A stretch of 64,000 nucleotides of DNA from Ligula intestinalis. Lineage: Eukaryota; Platyhelminthes; Cestoda; Diphyllobothriidea; Diphyllobothriidae. The position numbers and the translations under genes are program-made. Positions 8,395-20,372 of the stretch are shown in pieces. The notes beneath the pieces were generated by a model, which worked only from the letters and a program-made list of their open reading frames with translations, was not told where the DNA came from and did no database searches. The DNA lies in assembly GCA_036362985.1 (NCBI GenBank), contig JAYGXS010000008.1, positions 22,625,802 through 22,689,801 on the forward strand, read 5' to 3'. Positions within the stretch are counted from its first letter, which is position 1, and the number at the start of each line of letters is the position of its first letter.

Positions 8395-9725
8395 ATAAAT
8401 TTGAAAATGGTGATGCAAAAGTTTAATAGATCAATAGAATTTCATGAGCGCTCATCAGTTGCATCCACTCAGTGCGCTAAAGGTTAACGAACGAGAAAAT
8501 TCCGACAATGATTTTGTACAGAAATGTCATAGGTCGAAAACACTAAGGCTAATTAAGGTTAATTAGTAAAGAGGGAAGGAAGGTCATTGGGACTTGTATT
8601 TTCTTCCAGATGGCCCATGAATATGTCTGCAAAGGTTGGTCCTAGCGGGCTTCCCATTGCGACTCCGTCAATTTGTCAATATAATTGGCCATCAAACATA
8701 AATTCGACATTCTTGGTACACAGTTGCAGTAATTTCCGTAGTAATATCCGGGACAGGCGTGTGTCAAATGAATAAGCACAAATAATTTCTATGGTTTCAT
8801 CCAACGGCACGTTGGTAAACAAGGACTCAACGTGCAGGAATATCATACATTTGTCATGTTTGTTAAGCTGCCTGATCTTATCAATAAACTGGAAACTGTC
8901 TTTTAATGTGAATTTAGAAAATCTTTGGCAAATTGACTCCATTCCTTTACCAGCCAATGCGCTTTTTTATGAAAGGGTGAGTTTGACAGTGAAAGAATAG
9001 GTCTTAAAGGAATACCACTTTTATAGGGTTTCGGTAATCCATAGAACCGCGGGATGTGGAAACCACTGGGTTTTAGCGACGAAGCAGTTTGGATATCAAT
9101 CAAATTATTGTCCAACATAAGCTTGATACTTTTCCAAGCTGAATCTTCTAATGCCTTTGTTTCATCTTTGTCTTTCTATTCTAGACGAAATTGCCTAGAA
9201 TCATTAAAGATGGCTTTCATTTTACTGGCATAGTCCTTGCGATTGATAATAACTACTCCATGCCCTTTATCCGGTTTAGAAATAACTATTTGTTTGTGGT
9301 GTTTCAACTCGGATAGAGCAATTGTATGGTCTTTGGTTAAAATAGAGCGTTGTGCTATTGGAGCTCTGCGCTACTGATAGGCAATGTCCCAAAATTTTGC
9401 TTTCATCCATCCTTGATCATCAATGGATCTAGGTTTAAGGTCGGAGAGTTGAGAGTATAAATCTTCGAATTGAGCTTCAACGTTTATATGATTTCATCGA
9501 TTGTTCGGCAAACTTAAATCAAGTCCCAGTGACCTCGCTTCCTTCCTTCTTGACTAATTAGCCTTAATTAGCCTCAGTGTTTATGACCTTTGACATTTAT
9601 GTGCAAACACATTTTCGTAATTTTCTCGTTCATGAACCTTTAACGCACTGAGTGGATGCAACTGACGAGCACTCATGAAATTTTATGGACACATTGAAAT
9701 TTTGCATCATTATTTTCAAGTTCTC
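8395..9725 (-). mobile_element. PLE copy bounded by about 190-bp inverted arms
   Basis: The left arm at 8395-8590 and the right arm at 9520-9725 are reverse complements. Blocks such as TTTCATGAG-GCTC-TCAGTTGCATCCACTC, GAGAAAATT and GGCTAATTA-GTTAATTAGT recur in inverted order. Between them lies a minus-strand PLE RT. PLEs characteristically carry terminal repeats (pLTRs) in direct or inverted arrangement; this is the inverted form. The arms are clearly diverged from each other, so the insertion is old. Confidence 0.8.
8600..9510 (-). pseudogene. PLE reverse transcriptase, N-terminal and finger-palm part
   Basis: Pieces in several frames on the minus strand give, in order, HKQIVISKPDKGHGVVIINR, KDYASKMKAIFND, IPRFYGLPKPYKSGIPLRPI, FLHVESLFTNVPLDETIEII and GPTFADIFMGHLEE. 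These are PLE RT motifs from the N-terminal region through the GSPLGP block. The frame changes several times, and the piece ends before the YVDD box, so the catalytic aspartates are absent. The missing C-terminal half and endonuclease were never included or were deleted before the left inverted arm. The element is dead. It resembles the RT piece at 30890-31130 closely. Confidence 0.85.
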
Positions 9726-10265
9726 ACCGGGAAAACTATGCTTCAAATTTCATAAATGTATTTCAGATTGACCACATTTTTAAAGCTGTGTTGAATTTGG
9801 ATCATATTTACTTACTTTTAACCGATCTATAAACGCATTTCTTCTTACCAGTCTTCCATAAAGGCTCATTTTCGAACCCCAGCAGCAAGCGAACAAGGTC
9901 TAGTAATTGTTGTAGTTTGTATTATTGCGACTCCTTAAGTTTAATGGTTTGACAGAAATTTACATTCCCAGCAACCAAATTTACGTTTTAACTGGTAGTT
10001 TAACGTCCAATTTTCAACAAGAATTTTCATATATTCTATCCATCCGTTGTATGATAAATTCTTTTTCTTATTAATAAAACTGCTCATGCGGAAATTCATC
10101 AGTTTAGACTTTTGTGTTTTGCGGAGGGGAGAGGCAAGCCGGACTTATTGTTCCTTCCTTTCAGCGATCCGGACCCTACCTACCAGCTACGAACTGAAAC
10201 AACAGCATGTGTGTGTATTCTGTGACGCAGATGGCAGAGGGCCATAACAGCCTCAGCTAACTGCA
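9726..10265. other. No gene recognised
   Basis: AT-rich sequence. A 66-codon plus-strand frame at 10047-10247 has no recognisable motif. Confidence 0.4.
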
Positions 10266-10267
10266 AT

Positions 10268-10755
10268 TTTTTTCAGTTCAGCTCCAGATCAGGAATGAGT
10301 CCACACTAATATATCGGTGTCTACCGTGCATCTGTGCGGTCCGGTCTCCTATACGGTTGCGAATGTTGGACTATGCGCCTGGAAGATGAGCGGAAGCTGA
10401 AAGTCTCGTCACAAATGAGACCGTTTGCACTGTCTGCAAAAAAATCACAAGGATATTCCAGGCCATTCAAAAAAGACGATTGAGGTGGTTTGGACACATT
10501 CTTTGTCGTCAACCTCAAGAGCTCAGTGCTACTGCCCTCGATTTGAAACCATTACCTAATGGGAAATGTCAAAAAGGGGGTCAACTCAAAACATGGCTCG
10601 ACTCAGTTAATCAGGACATGTAAGTGGTTCTTGGACCTTCGGTATTCGGTCTCCAGCGCTGGAGAACAGACTGGGAAGAGCTCTCCAGATCCGCTGCCAC
10701 CAATCGTCACGCATGGATAGGTAACGTCCGTGAGTTCATCGAGGCTGGCTAGAGA
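10268..10755 (+). pseudogene. RTE-like LINE reverse transcriptase C-terminal tail
   Basis: The plus strand reads ASVRSGLLYGCECWTMRLED then ERKLKV. After a frame change it gives KRRLRWFGHI, then ALDLKPLPNGKCQKGGQLKT, WLDSVNQDM and, after a stop, VVLGPSVFGLQRWRTDWEEL SRSAATNRHAW. YGCECWT and RLRWFGHILRR are hallmarks of the tail of AP-endonuclease LINE polyproteins of the RTE type common in flatworms. The polymerase core is absent: a typical 5'-truncated LINE insertion, later broken by at least one frameshift and one stop. Clade assignment rests on recalled family motifs and is less sure than the LINE call itself. Confidence 0.75.
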
Positions 10756-11566
10756 AGGCATGAACAAGCACAAGTACAAGATCTATCGGCTTAACAAAAC
10801 GCACCGACTATTTATGTGAAGCAAAAGTGATTCTTGTATAACTGGCCCTGTTAGAGAATCTCAAACACATTTGCTACAGAAAGGCGTATTGTAAATTAAG
10901 GAAAAGCAATCATGTTTTCCCGGAAACTTTCGTTCTAAGGTGGATTATTTTTCTCCGTGATGTTATCAACGAAGAGGTTTATAGGCGTGTTTCACCATCG
11001 ATTTGCCCTGTATTTGGACATTGCCCATGTTAATACATATGCAAGTCCAACATTTTGCATAGTTAGTTTTGTTCTGTTCATTAACGAAAACGGTAGAAAT
11101 CCCCTTTTATTACCACTTACCACGCTTTAATTCATCTTTTCCACAGCACGTGTTGCCAAGCATGGCGCAAAAAGCATAAATGTGAAACAAGGAGTAATTT
11201 TTTTTTAAAAAAGAGTGCTTGATTGCCTATCTACAAAGCCAGTAATAACACCCAAAGTTAATGCTTTATTGTAACAATTGAAAGATTTCTAGGCATGTGG
11301 ACCATTCCATACATTACCGAGGAAGTGGTCACTTTTACTTTGAGTATATGGTAAAAAAATACTTGTGGTCTAGTTGTAGGTAACATCTTTCATACCACAG
11401 AAACATATCAAAGTCAAATTTTTGAGCAATATATTGGATGGGGAAATAATTACACGGTGTTGTATTTATGAATGCGAAACAGACGCCAGGAGTCAACATA
11501 TCTCCAGGATGAATATTATTTTGCCAATACAAGCAAACATGCCAGTTCCAGGAAGATATTGAGAAA
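10756..11566. other. No gene recognised
   Basis: AT-rich sequence after the LINE tail. The end of the LINE 3' region cannot be placed exactly. Confidence 0.4.
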
Positions 11567-11766
11567 AAGACCTCTCGATCGCTTGAAAAATCTTTTTAGT
11601 CGCCTGACGTAACAACATCCGTCGCAGATTCATCATCAAAGAAATAAGCAGAGTAACGGTTTCTGATGCAGTTTTTTGCTACCCATGTCTCTGATGACGA
11701 ATTTACGACGGATCTCGAAACGTCAGGCGAACAAAACTATTGTCTCAGCTATCGAGTCGTCTTTTT
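11567..11766. repeat. Short inverted repeat with hammerhead-like motif in each arm
   Basis: Arms of about 75 bases (11567-11641 and 11690-11766) are reverse complements around a 48-base spacer. The right arm, plus strand, has intact CTGATGA (11691-11697) and GAAA (11717-11720), followed by CGTCAGGCGAACAAAA. That last part is the same box as in PLE-C 3' ends at 20.4, 47.7 and 51.9 kb. The left arm, minus strand, has the decayed equivalent (TTGATGA and ACGTCAGGCGAC). Stem II does not pair well in either arm. It looks like two PLE 3' ends head to head with all coding sequence lost. Confidence 0.7.
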
Positions 11767-12344
11767 TCCAAATATTTTTTGTCAGTGATTGAACTAAACC
11801 AGCATTCATGGGCAAAGTAGCAAGTTGGTGTGCATTTAACCGGGTAATTTCTTCACAAAGATACTTCTTTGATCAAAAACCTATAAACCTTTTGGGTTTA
11901 CTTCGTCTCCTTTGTAGACTTCTTTTAAGATACACATGAGTCTGCAAATAATACGTTAACTTTTGTGGAGAAGCGCTGTTGAGTCAGATACGGGACCCAT
12001 TCGTCCTGTTTTGCCCTAGACCTCCATCTTAGGGCCTGACCACTACCTGCAGGGAGGAAAAATATAAAGCCAGAATTCCATAACCAAAAGGAGCTATGCG
12101 GAATGGAAATACTACGTGTAAGTTCTAATTCATCATCACTCAGCCATACCTCAACCACAGGTACTGCGTCGGTAGTGGTTTCTGCTATCTGCACAAGGCA
12201 GAACGCGCAGGATCGCACCGAAAAGGTTGCTGTAAGTCTTTATTAAGGTTTTTAATAAACAAAACTATATAAAGGTTTAATGCCAGTAGTAAACGCTTTA
12301 GAAACTACAAAGCTTTCGCCAATATTTCAACCGCAGCCAATAAT
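11767..12344. other. No gene recognised
   Basis: A 97-codon minus-strand frame at 11925-12218 has no recognisable motif. No repeat partner was noticed. Confidence 0.35.
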
Positions 12345-12710
12345 TCTGTGGATTTTACTGCCACCATGAACTTCACGATAGCATTTCCAAAGAAAAGTTT
12401 TCTGGACGCTCAGAACATTGCATACTTATGAACGCATCTGAAACTTTTATTTTTCAAGTCGACCTTTTGTCTTGTGACCTTATGGTAACTTGTACTCCTG
12501 GGGAATTACCCTCAAAGAAATCGGCTGGAATCCCCTTTACCATGGTGCTCTGGAAAAAGGCTAAAAAGTACTTTTTAAACCAGCGTAATTTTAATTTTGT
12601 ACCTAATTTATTTGGAGCTCATTCATTATCAAATCACTTGCTTGCTTATGCGGACCACTTTCCAATTGCAAAGCGTCTTTTTCGCAATTTAATTTACTCG
12701 TAAATATCAC
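12345..12710. repeat. Dispersed repeat R2, copy 2
   Basis: This is the partner of 7230-7620, same orientation. A 91-codon open frame crosses it (12428-12703), but the other copy has stops at matching positions, so it is unlikely to be a gene. Confidence 0.6.
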
Positions 12711-15700
12711 ATGCTCTGGTTCCGCGTTATTTTACGAGTAACAAAAACCTCAAATGAGAAGAAAAATACAGGGAACATTTTACTCTAGTCATCGAGGCAA
12801 TATTGAAATTTTCTGCACTTTGGCCACATTTTTAATACACTTGAAGTCACTTAATTAGGTCAACGTTAATTAAATGGAGTGAAAAATGTCCAGTTATGGA
12901 GAAAAATCTGATTTTTTTCGCATAAAACAGTAATTGCATCAATTCTATTCAGAAGAATTTTAAAAAACGGTGGCTTTTTTCAAGTATTGCTATAATTTAT
13001 CGTGAGGAATGGTAATTTACGTAGATATTCGTCAAGTGAATATATAATAAAAGCTTATGTAAAGCACGTGACTCACTATTTTAAGTTAATTTTTTGCTAT
13101 TACTCATATTACAATCTGAATATGTCGAGGACGTTTATTTTTCTTGGAAATGAGCTTAAGTACTTTAGTGAGGCTACAATTGGAACCTTAATGGCCATCA
13201 AAATAAGAACCTACAGCCAAAAAAATGTATCTGTATAGGCATTTAAGAAGCACTTTTTTGCTTAATCTTAATAAACACGTGAAACAGAATTTACTCATTT
13301 GTATAATAGCTTTATAAGACCGAAATCTGTGAAATATTTGCGGGAATTACAACAATCAAATGAAGTACCGACCACGCAATTGGATGAAAGGACATTTTAT
13401 AAAGTCAAAATATACAATATAAATGCATTATTAGTTGAGGCATTAACTACAATTAAGTATTAATGAAAACGCTTGGGTTCAGATGTAAATGTTGGGTTTG
13501 GTGAAAGTTCTTTTGAGAAAAATGTGAAAGTTGGAAAGTTGGGATTCAAATTTACTGCTTTTTCATGAAATGGGAAAATTAAAGTTTCACTGCGTCGGTT
13601 AAAACCTATTGAAGGCTATTTATTTCATTAAGTGAGTAGAATTGAGGCTTCAAATACTATTTACTGGAAAAGACTTAAGATAACATGAGTGTATTGAAAA
13701 AAAGGACCCAATTGGGCGAAATCCAATATAAATGATGATCTAATATTAAATGCGTTGACTAACCCTTTTTTTTTGTGTACGTTGTACCATAACACGACAT
13801 TAATAAAGATCGGAAACGTCTTAGTTGTATTCTTTCAAAGAACGGAAAAGTTTGTTTAGCGTTCATGAAATTTAAGTAAGTGTAAGTAGGAGGTAGCACT
13901 CTTTTGTCGGTATAGAAAGAACTGATTATATTTAGAAAAATATATTGCGTGAAACTGCTACATTTTGTGCCATTAAAGTGAGTAAAAAACTTTAAAGGCT
14001 ATAATATGTTTTACCACACCAGAAATTACGACCACTAATAAACATATAAAAACGCACGAGACTTTTCGCATATGAAAAGAAAATGTCGTTCATTTTATTA
14101 ATAAAATTTATTTTCTATGCTCAGGAAAGTTCAAAACTTGATGACACTTTGTGATTTAATCTTGACTTGATTTTTGAAAAAACAATTTTTTCAAGCAGTT
14201 GACGTCCAATTTTCTAATTAAAGCGTTATTTTAAGGAGTTCGTCACTAATTCTTTGCTTGTTAATTAATTTTAGGCCCATCAGTGTTTGACGTTTGTTGT
14301 GGACGCTCATTTTTCCCCTAATGCATTGACATGTTTCCATGTCTCCAAGCCCACGACCGAAACAAACAGCTGCATAAAAAAGAATGTCTAAAGCGAAATT
14401 ATTTAGGTGAATTCTTTTAAGTATAATCCTTATTTATGAACCATCGATTAAAACAGATTAAAATCCTTAATTCTTAATCAGCATTCAAAGAAAGATCTGA
14501 ACCTCATCGTTATCTAAATCCCAAAATAATTGCAAAATCCGTGACGGAAGTAATTTTTTTATTTTTGCAAAAAGGGTATGCCTACAATTAAAACTCACAA
14601 TTTCGGTTTAATTTTTCAGTCACTGGTTTGCATTTGCGCAAGTGAACCCACAGAATATCCTACCCACTCACCTATCAATTGGCTTAATAAAGCAAACTCG
14701 CATTGCCTTCGTCCATGTTGAAAGGAAGATCCGAACGTTGGGATGTTTGGTAGCAGCTATTTCTTACATTCTGCATGGTTATAATGAGCAACTTATAGAA
14801 AATGATTATTTTTCAACCAAATTCCACTTGTGCTGCTCCATTAAATCATTCCTTTGGCATCTGCAGCTTTCTCTTAATTTAAAACTTTAGTATACCTATC
14901 AGGTCCAATAGTTTTAAATTCTTCAAAATTTTCCTTTTTTCTAAAAAACGTAGATTCCAAAACTGCAATACGCCTTAATTATGAAGAACGAGCATGACGT
15001 TTTTGCTGTTAAACTTCAGAGGACATGCCTTGAACTGCGTTTGCACACTGTACTTTGATGGTTGATTTGAAACGGAGTCCTGCTAGCTGCCACTCAGTAT
15101 ACCTCAGACCTCTCATGTGATCCTTAATTAAACTGCACGTTATCTTTTCTGGGAACAGCCGCATTCTTATAGACTACGTTTAAAACAGCCGCAGACTTGA
15201 ACGCACACCCTTGTCGGGAGTCTGGATTTTTTAAGCTTAAAAAGGTCACGCAAATGTCGGTGTCGTGATTTATTTGACGCGTATTTTGACTTCAAAGGAA
15301 CTTATTTTACACCCAGACGTGATGTTAAATTCAGATAGTGCTGCGTCTGGTGCTCCGTAAAAGTCAACTGATTTTTTTTATCGAAGACGCGTACTTAAAG
15401 GCTTTGCGTCTGCTGAGTATTTTCGGTAATCGCCTGCAAATTACACGGCAGCAGAGAATACCAACATTTAACCGACAGAGAATGCTGAAAAATAGTCGGC
15501 TTCCTTCCTTTTGTCATGGCCTGTCGGAAATAAATTATAGATCTAGTCACAAGTGTGTATCATAAGAAATAGGGGCCCGGAGATAGTTATTAGAGGTCTG
15601 ACATCTCGCGGTTCAGTTTTTCAAACCACGTCAGTGTAATTTGAATCCCATTTTCGATTGGTTGGCAGGTAAGGGAAGTTGAAGAAGCCGACGCAAGCAA

Positions 15701-15884
15701 TATATGCTCACAAAAGATAATAGTTAGAAGCCCAGTCACGCATTTTGTCTATATCTTATCGCTACATGGCTCATCAGCAAATCACCCTTTATTACCTGTG
15801 TGCTTTTTGATAAAAAGTTCGCTCCAGAATTTGTGCGACGTGCCAATATATGTGATAGATTGAAAATCGCTAATCGGCGTTAAC
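12711..15884. other. Featureless AT-rich stretch
   Basis: This is over 3 kb without any element or coding motif that I can recognise on either strand. Short frames such as 14642-14890 and 15338-15565 have low-complexity or unremarkable translations. It could be intergenic DNA or intron. Confidence 0.5.
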
Positions 15885-16476
15885 TCAGTCTGTGATACTG
15901 ATTGTCATGCAGTATATTCTAAAGTTATTTCAGTCATGATAGGATTCTAGCTTTTTTTATCAGCTTTTTACTGACAAATAAAAAAAGTATTTACTCTTAA
16001 AAGTAACTACTTATTAGTATGCGTATTTGTCAATGATATTGACTGCCTTTAAAATTTCAAATATATTTTATGGAAAACGTGAACAAAAATAATATGTATT
16101 GTACTCGTTTGGTAGAAAATTACGCCAACTTCGAGTTAAATGCTAAAAATCATTATTCTTCGATTTGAAAAACATTTTTCTATAGTTCCGAGAAGGATCC
16201 CCTTTCTTCCAGTATAATTTTTGCTGTATTAACGGATATGATGTATAATGAACAAACACCTCAATATCATAAAAAAGGTCACAATTACACCTTTTTTAAT
16301 ACAGTTATATACATTTTCTTCAAGTCTAAACTTTAAGGAATGCGTACTTTCCTATCAAACGAGTGCAAAAATGTTTTTCAAACATGCTTTCCATAAAATA
16401 CATTTGAATTTATACAGGCAGCTAAAATAAATTTTAAATGCGCATATTATTTGAGTAGTTACTTTTTACAGTATAT
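15885..16476. mobile_element. Foldback element FB, copy 1 (right arm cut by a PLE)
   Basis: The left arm (15885-16135) contains CAAATATATTTTATGG and TGTACTCGTTTGGTAG. The right arm (about 16345-16476) is its reverse complement: CTATCAAACGAGTGCA, then CCATAAAATACATTTGAATT. The centre carries AATGAACAAACACCTC, which appears inverted in the other copies. The outer part of the right arm is missing where the PLE at 16480 begins. No coding sequence is present. The layout is that of a foldback or MITE-type DNA element. Confidence 0.65.
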
Positions 16477-16479
16477 ACA

Positions 16480-17790
16480 CTTTGCTATTCACCAACGTAT
16501 CCATGGCAGAAACCATAAACTACCTCTGCGACGTTAGTTGGGACACGAACTACCAGATAGGTATGCCCGTGAAAAACTTCAAAGATCTCCTCACGCGATG
16601 CACACAAAATGTCCAATTTCTCCGCAATGGTTGGTTTAACAGACAAATTGATGGTGTGGCGATGGGCTCACCACTTGGACCGTTTTTTGCAAATGTCTTT
16701 ATGAGCAAGATCGAGAAAACGAGTCTAGGGTACACCATCAATGATCTTGCATTCTACGGTCAATATGTAGATGATATCTTCTGTTTGACAGACTATAACG
16801 CTGACATTGACGCCTTGGTCACGAAGTTTAACAGCGCTCACCCATCGCTCAAGTTTTCTGCTGAGATTGAAGTGGACGATAAAATTGCGTTCCGTGATGT
16901 CCTTCTGCGAACGCAAGTGGATGGATCTATCCTACGCAGGGTTTTCTGAAAGAAAACCTGGACAGGACAATGCACTTACTTCCACAGTTTTGTCCCCCTC
17001 AATATAAAACGAAATTTGGTCCAGGGATTAGCAGCTAGAATACGACAGATCTGTTCTCCTGAAACTGTCGAAGCCGAACTCCAACAGCTGCAGCATACAC
17101 TAATTGAAAATTAATACCCGGAAAGGTTCATCCTCAGAAATATTGGCGAACGTGCCAACAAGCCTGTCACCTAAACTGCAGAAAAGAAAGACGTGTTCAT
17201 AAGATTGCCTTTCTTAGGTGATGCAACAAGCGAGCTGGCCACATCAATGTGCATTTACTCTTTTACTTGCTCCTGGGGAGCGGGATACATCGGCCGTACA
17301 ATGAGTCGTCTCGAAAAGAGGGTACGTGAGCACATACTGACCTGGCTAAGTAAAGGTAAAACTAGATTGATCTCGAGTGCTATTCTCGCACATCTAGTCG
17401 ATACGAACCATCGAGTCGATACTAACAAAACCTTTCAGGTGATCTACAGGACACCATCTAATTTTTCCAAAGGCCTACGCCAACGGATGCTTGCAACAGC
17501 CGAAGCAGTAGATATAAGGCTAGCAAATCCAGTGCTCTGTTGTCAGAAGACTCTGACACAAGCTCTGTCACTTCCATGTCCTAAACCGACACCAGGTGGC
17601 GATAGGATTTCGCCCCTACTAACAAGCGACAATCCCTTCACCAAAACGCTGACATGGCCTACATGCGCAAACTGACATAGTCCGCGTTGGCCAATCAGCG
17701 CACGTGTTAGATAGTCATTTATTTGTTATGTACAGCGTTTATTTCCTTTGCAAATATTTGGTCTGATGAGGAGTTGCTGAAAACAATTAT
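16480..17790 (+). pseudogene. PLE-A: 5'-truncated RT plus GIY-YIG endonuclease
   Basis: The RT starts abruptly at LFTNVSMAETINYLCD and continues through FLRNGWFNRQIDGVAMGSPL, GPFFANVFM and the intact catalytic box QYVDDIFCL (near 16762-16788). It then reaches KFSAEIEVDDKIAFRDVLL. A frameshift occurs at about 16945. The thumb follows in other frames (IKRNLVQGLAARIRQICSPE), with a stop near 17114. The endonuclease at 17193-17675 is open: FIRLPFLGDATSELA, then SMCIYSFTCSWGAGYIGRTM, SRLEKRVREHILTWL and HLVDTNHRVDTNKTFQVIYR. The GIY-YIG motif appears as YSF and YIG, with the conserved arginine and glutamate (RVREH). This is the best-preserved PLE core in the window, but it lacks the RT N-terminus and is frameshifted. 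It abuts foldback copy 1. Confidence 0.9.
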
Positions 17791-17800
17791 ATGCCATAAA
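17763..17800 (+). ncRNA. Hammerhead-like motif at the PLE-A 3' end
   Basis: CTGATGA (17763-17769) is followed by a 9-base linker and GAAA. The flanking TTTGGT and GCCATAAA can pair as stem I with one bulge. Stem II would be two base pairs at most and stem III is unclear. It matches in layout the motif 250 bases downstream of the related endonuclease at 34210. Confidence 0.4.
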
Positions 17801-18720
17801 CTGACTTATAATATTAACCATGGGAATATTCTGATGTCATTTAAGTTATGCCCTAATGCTGTTTTTTTTTAAGCGAGCTTCATTCTGACCGCTAACAAAA
17901 CGTATCTGCTGTGCAAAATGGCCACTTAAGTGGTATGCATTTTTGTTGTTGAGTGAAGGAACATTTATGTATTCAAAAATATTATCTTGAAAAAATAAAA
18001 GAAAAAAATATTCATTGTGTTTGTTTGGAAGCATATTACTCCTCTGTAAAGTTAATACTTTAAGAAACGGTATCTGTTGGTTTTCAAACATTTTCTGAAT
18101 ATGAGGTTTTTTTATTATTTTGAGGTGTTTATTCAAAATGCATCGCATTCATCAATTTTCAATCCTATTTCTAATAAATATAGTAAGAACCACATCTGTT
18201 GCAATAAGAACTATGCAAATTAATCCTTTAACCTAAGGCAAAAACGTACTTTTCCTTAAACAGAGTGTAGACAGAGTGGGCAGTTTGAAAGTCTTGAATT
18301 CCAGTAAAGCAGTCGGTATGCTTCAATCTTATATCTCAATTTAGGAACCTTTTAAATCTGACAGGTATTCTTCCTTTATGTAAAACTTATAGAGGCGTAA
18401 TCCGCTATAAAACGAGCAAAAGAAATGTTTTTAGTCTCTACATTTTTTATAAAATATATTTAAATTTATAAAAGCAGTCAAAATCAAGGATAAATATGCA
18501 TTATACATTTGTATGCATATTTTAAAATCTATACTTTTTAGTGATTAGACAGAAGTCGGTTAAATGCCAGCATCTCATAGGGATTGAAATGCCTTCAGAA
18601 TAGCCTAAGCGATTATCAGTGTAACAATCTTAATGCCACTTAGGGAAAAAATTTCAATCTTCCGCATATGTCGGCATGTTACACGAATTCTAAGCCGTAC
18701 TGTATATTGTAGCCGAAACT
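17800..18720. mobile_element. Foldback element FB, copy 2
   Basis: This copy aligns with copy 3 at 53105-54010. The left arm has GCGAGCTTC-TTCTGACC, TTAAGTGGTATGCATTTTTG and TATTCAAAAATATTATCTTG. The right arm has GGCGTAAT-CGCTA-AAACGAGCAAAAG and GCAGTCAAAATC-A-GATAAA, then GCCTTCAGAATAGCC. The centre holds TTGAGGTGTTTATTCA, the reverse of the copy 1 centre. No coding sequence. Confidence 0.6.
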
Positions 18721-19950
18721 TCAATTTCAAAAATTATTACAAACTAGGAAGCAAAAAAAGAATGCTGATGAATCGAACACCTCAAAGCAGTGCCATGTAA
18801 TGGCATAAGGTCGGCAAAATTAGTGTTGTTAACAACATGGTAAATAATTACATAGCGTTATAGTTGCCTAGTAAACAGATGACAAGTTTAACAGATGGGA
18901 TGTTTCATTTACTCAAAATATTCATTAGGTGTGAATCAATATTTACAATAGGGGGCTTTGTTCAATGCAATAATTTGGTTATATTTTTAACAATTGTCCT
19001 ATAAATATTCTTCTGCAAACTTTAGTAATCATATTATGATGATTATCCGTGAACGTCTAGTTGTTACTTATATTTCTCACGTGGAGTTGAAAAACGTGAA
19101 GTCCTTGATGGATATATATTTGAAAGTATTTGCTTAATGCAAAGCCTAAAGTTCCTTATTGAAAACTTACAACCTGTTGTACCTTGCGTTCCATACTATT
19201 TAGTCGGAGGCTGAACAATCAGATAGGCGTAACAGGACTCTTGTCAAACTGCGTGACATATTTTTTAACTGAATGTTTTCAGATCTTTGCAAGCATTCGC
19301 AACTATCTAGCAGCTGTACCAAATTGGTGTAGATCATATAGTTCCAAACTTCCTCTTGCTGCATTCCTGTAGGTTTCTTAATGTCTTATTTTTTAACAGG
19401 CTCTATAGGAGGCATGTAAAAATGTTCCATCTTTTTGATGAAAATGATTTGACGCTAAAGAAACTTCTACAGGACTCAGTCCTTGCCTTCTGAGGCTATC
19501 AGCGTCAGCTGTTAGCGTCCCCGACTTTTTAAAATGTACTTTTCAGGTTTTGACGTCAACTGTGAGCTATAAGTCTTTGTTACGGCGCAAATAAACGATT
19601 GCAGCTGAAGTTATATGTAAAGACAGAGTAAAATTATGATTAATGTGAAGTCAATCATGCGAAAATTATTTAAATAACCTGAGCCTTTTAATATTCTAAA
19701 AACTTAAAATTCAAATGGATATACACATTTTGCATGTCACTGTGCGTCACTGTCTAAATATTTTGGATAGACACCACTGTCGGATACTAGATCGCCACAT
19801 AAGGTGGCTCAATTTAATAGCCAGGCATCAAGTGCCCCGTTGGCTTCTCGTAGGACTGTGCAGAAGGGGTCGTAAATTTTTCCGGAGTCTTCGCTCGACT
19901 GCTCAGCGAATTTGAGATTGGCGTTGCTCACAGGCCAAAGCAACACTCCG
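18721..19950. other. No gene recognised
   Basis: AT-rich. Small frames at 19184-19372 and 19715-19915 lack recognisable motifs. The latter lies just upstream of a PLE-C endonuclease and may hold eroded element sequence. Confidence 0.35.
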
Positions 19951-19960
19951 CAGATAAATA

Positions 19961-20317
19961 ATGCGGTCGAAAGACCCAGTACCCGTTAACCAAATGTCCT
20001 GTGTCATTTATAGCATCAAATACCTTTATGGTCAAGCCAATTATGTTGGCGAAACCGGCAAACGGGTTCTCACGAGAATGCACCAGTATGAACTCACCGT
20101 GCGACGGAGTGCCAAGTTTTCTTTTGTAGTCACTCATGCATCCAAGCCAGGGCACAGCTTCAATTTTGAACACGTGCAAATACTAGGTCAGTCAGACAAA
20201 CGAATCTCACGCCTCTTGCAAGAGGTGTGGCACTCGCACGCAGATTCAATTAACATGCGTATCGTTCTTCCTGAAACTTATCTCGCGCTGTGCAAAAAAA
20301 TCGATAGCAGAGCTTAA
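19961..20317 (+). pseudogene. PLE-C GIY-YIG endonuclease, open frame
   Basis: 118 codons are open and contain nearly the whole domain. SCVIYSIKYLYGQANYVGET has VIY for GIY and YVG for YIG. Then come GKRVLTRMHQYELTVRR (conserved arginine and glutamate), THASKPGHSFNFEHVQILG, ISRLLQEVWHSHADSIN and MRIVLPETYLALC. The residues usually needed for nicking are largely present. The zinc-binding cysteines seen in relatives (CSCG) are replaced by KYLYG. No RT can be found directly upstream, so this is a 5'-truncated copy; the methionine at 19961 is simply internal. A hammerhead-like 3' end follows 55 bases after the stop. Confidence 0.85.
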
Positions 20318-20372
20318 GGTCAGTTTCGGCAGATTTAATTAAATACACAGTGTGCTGTACATTTTATTACCC

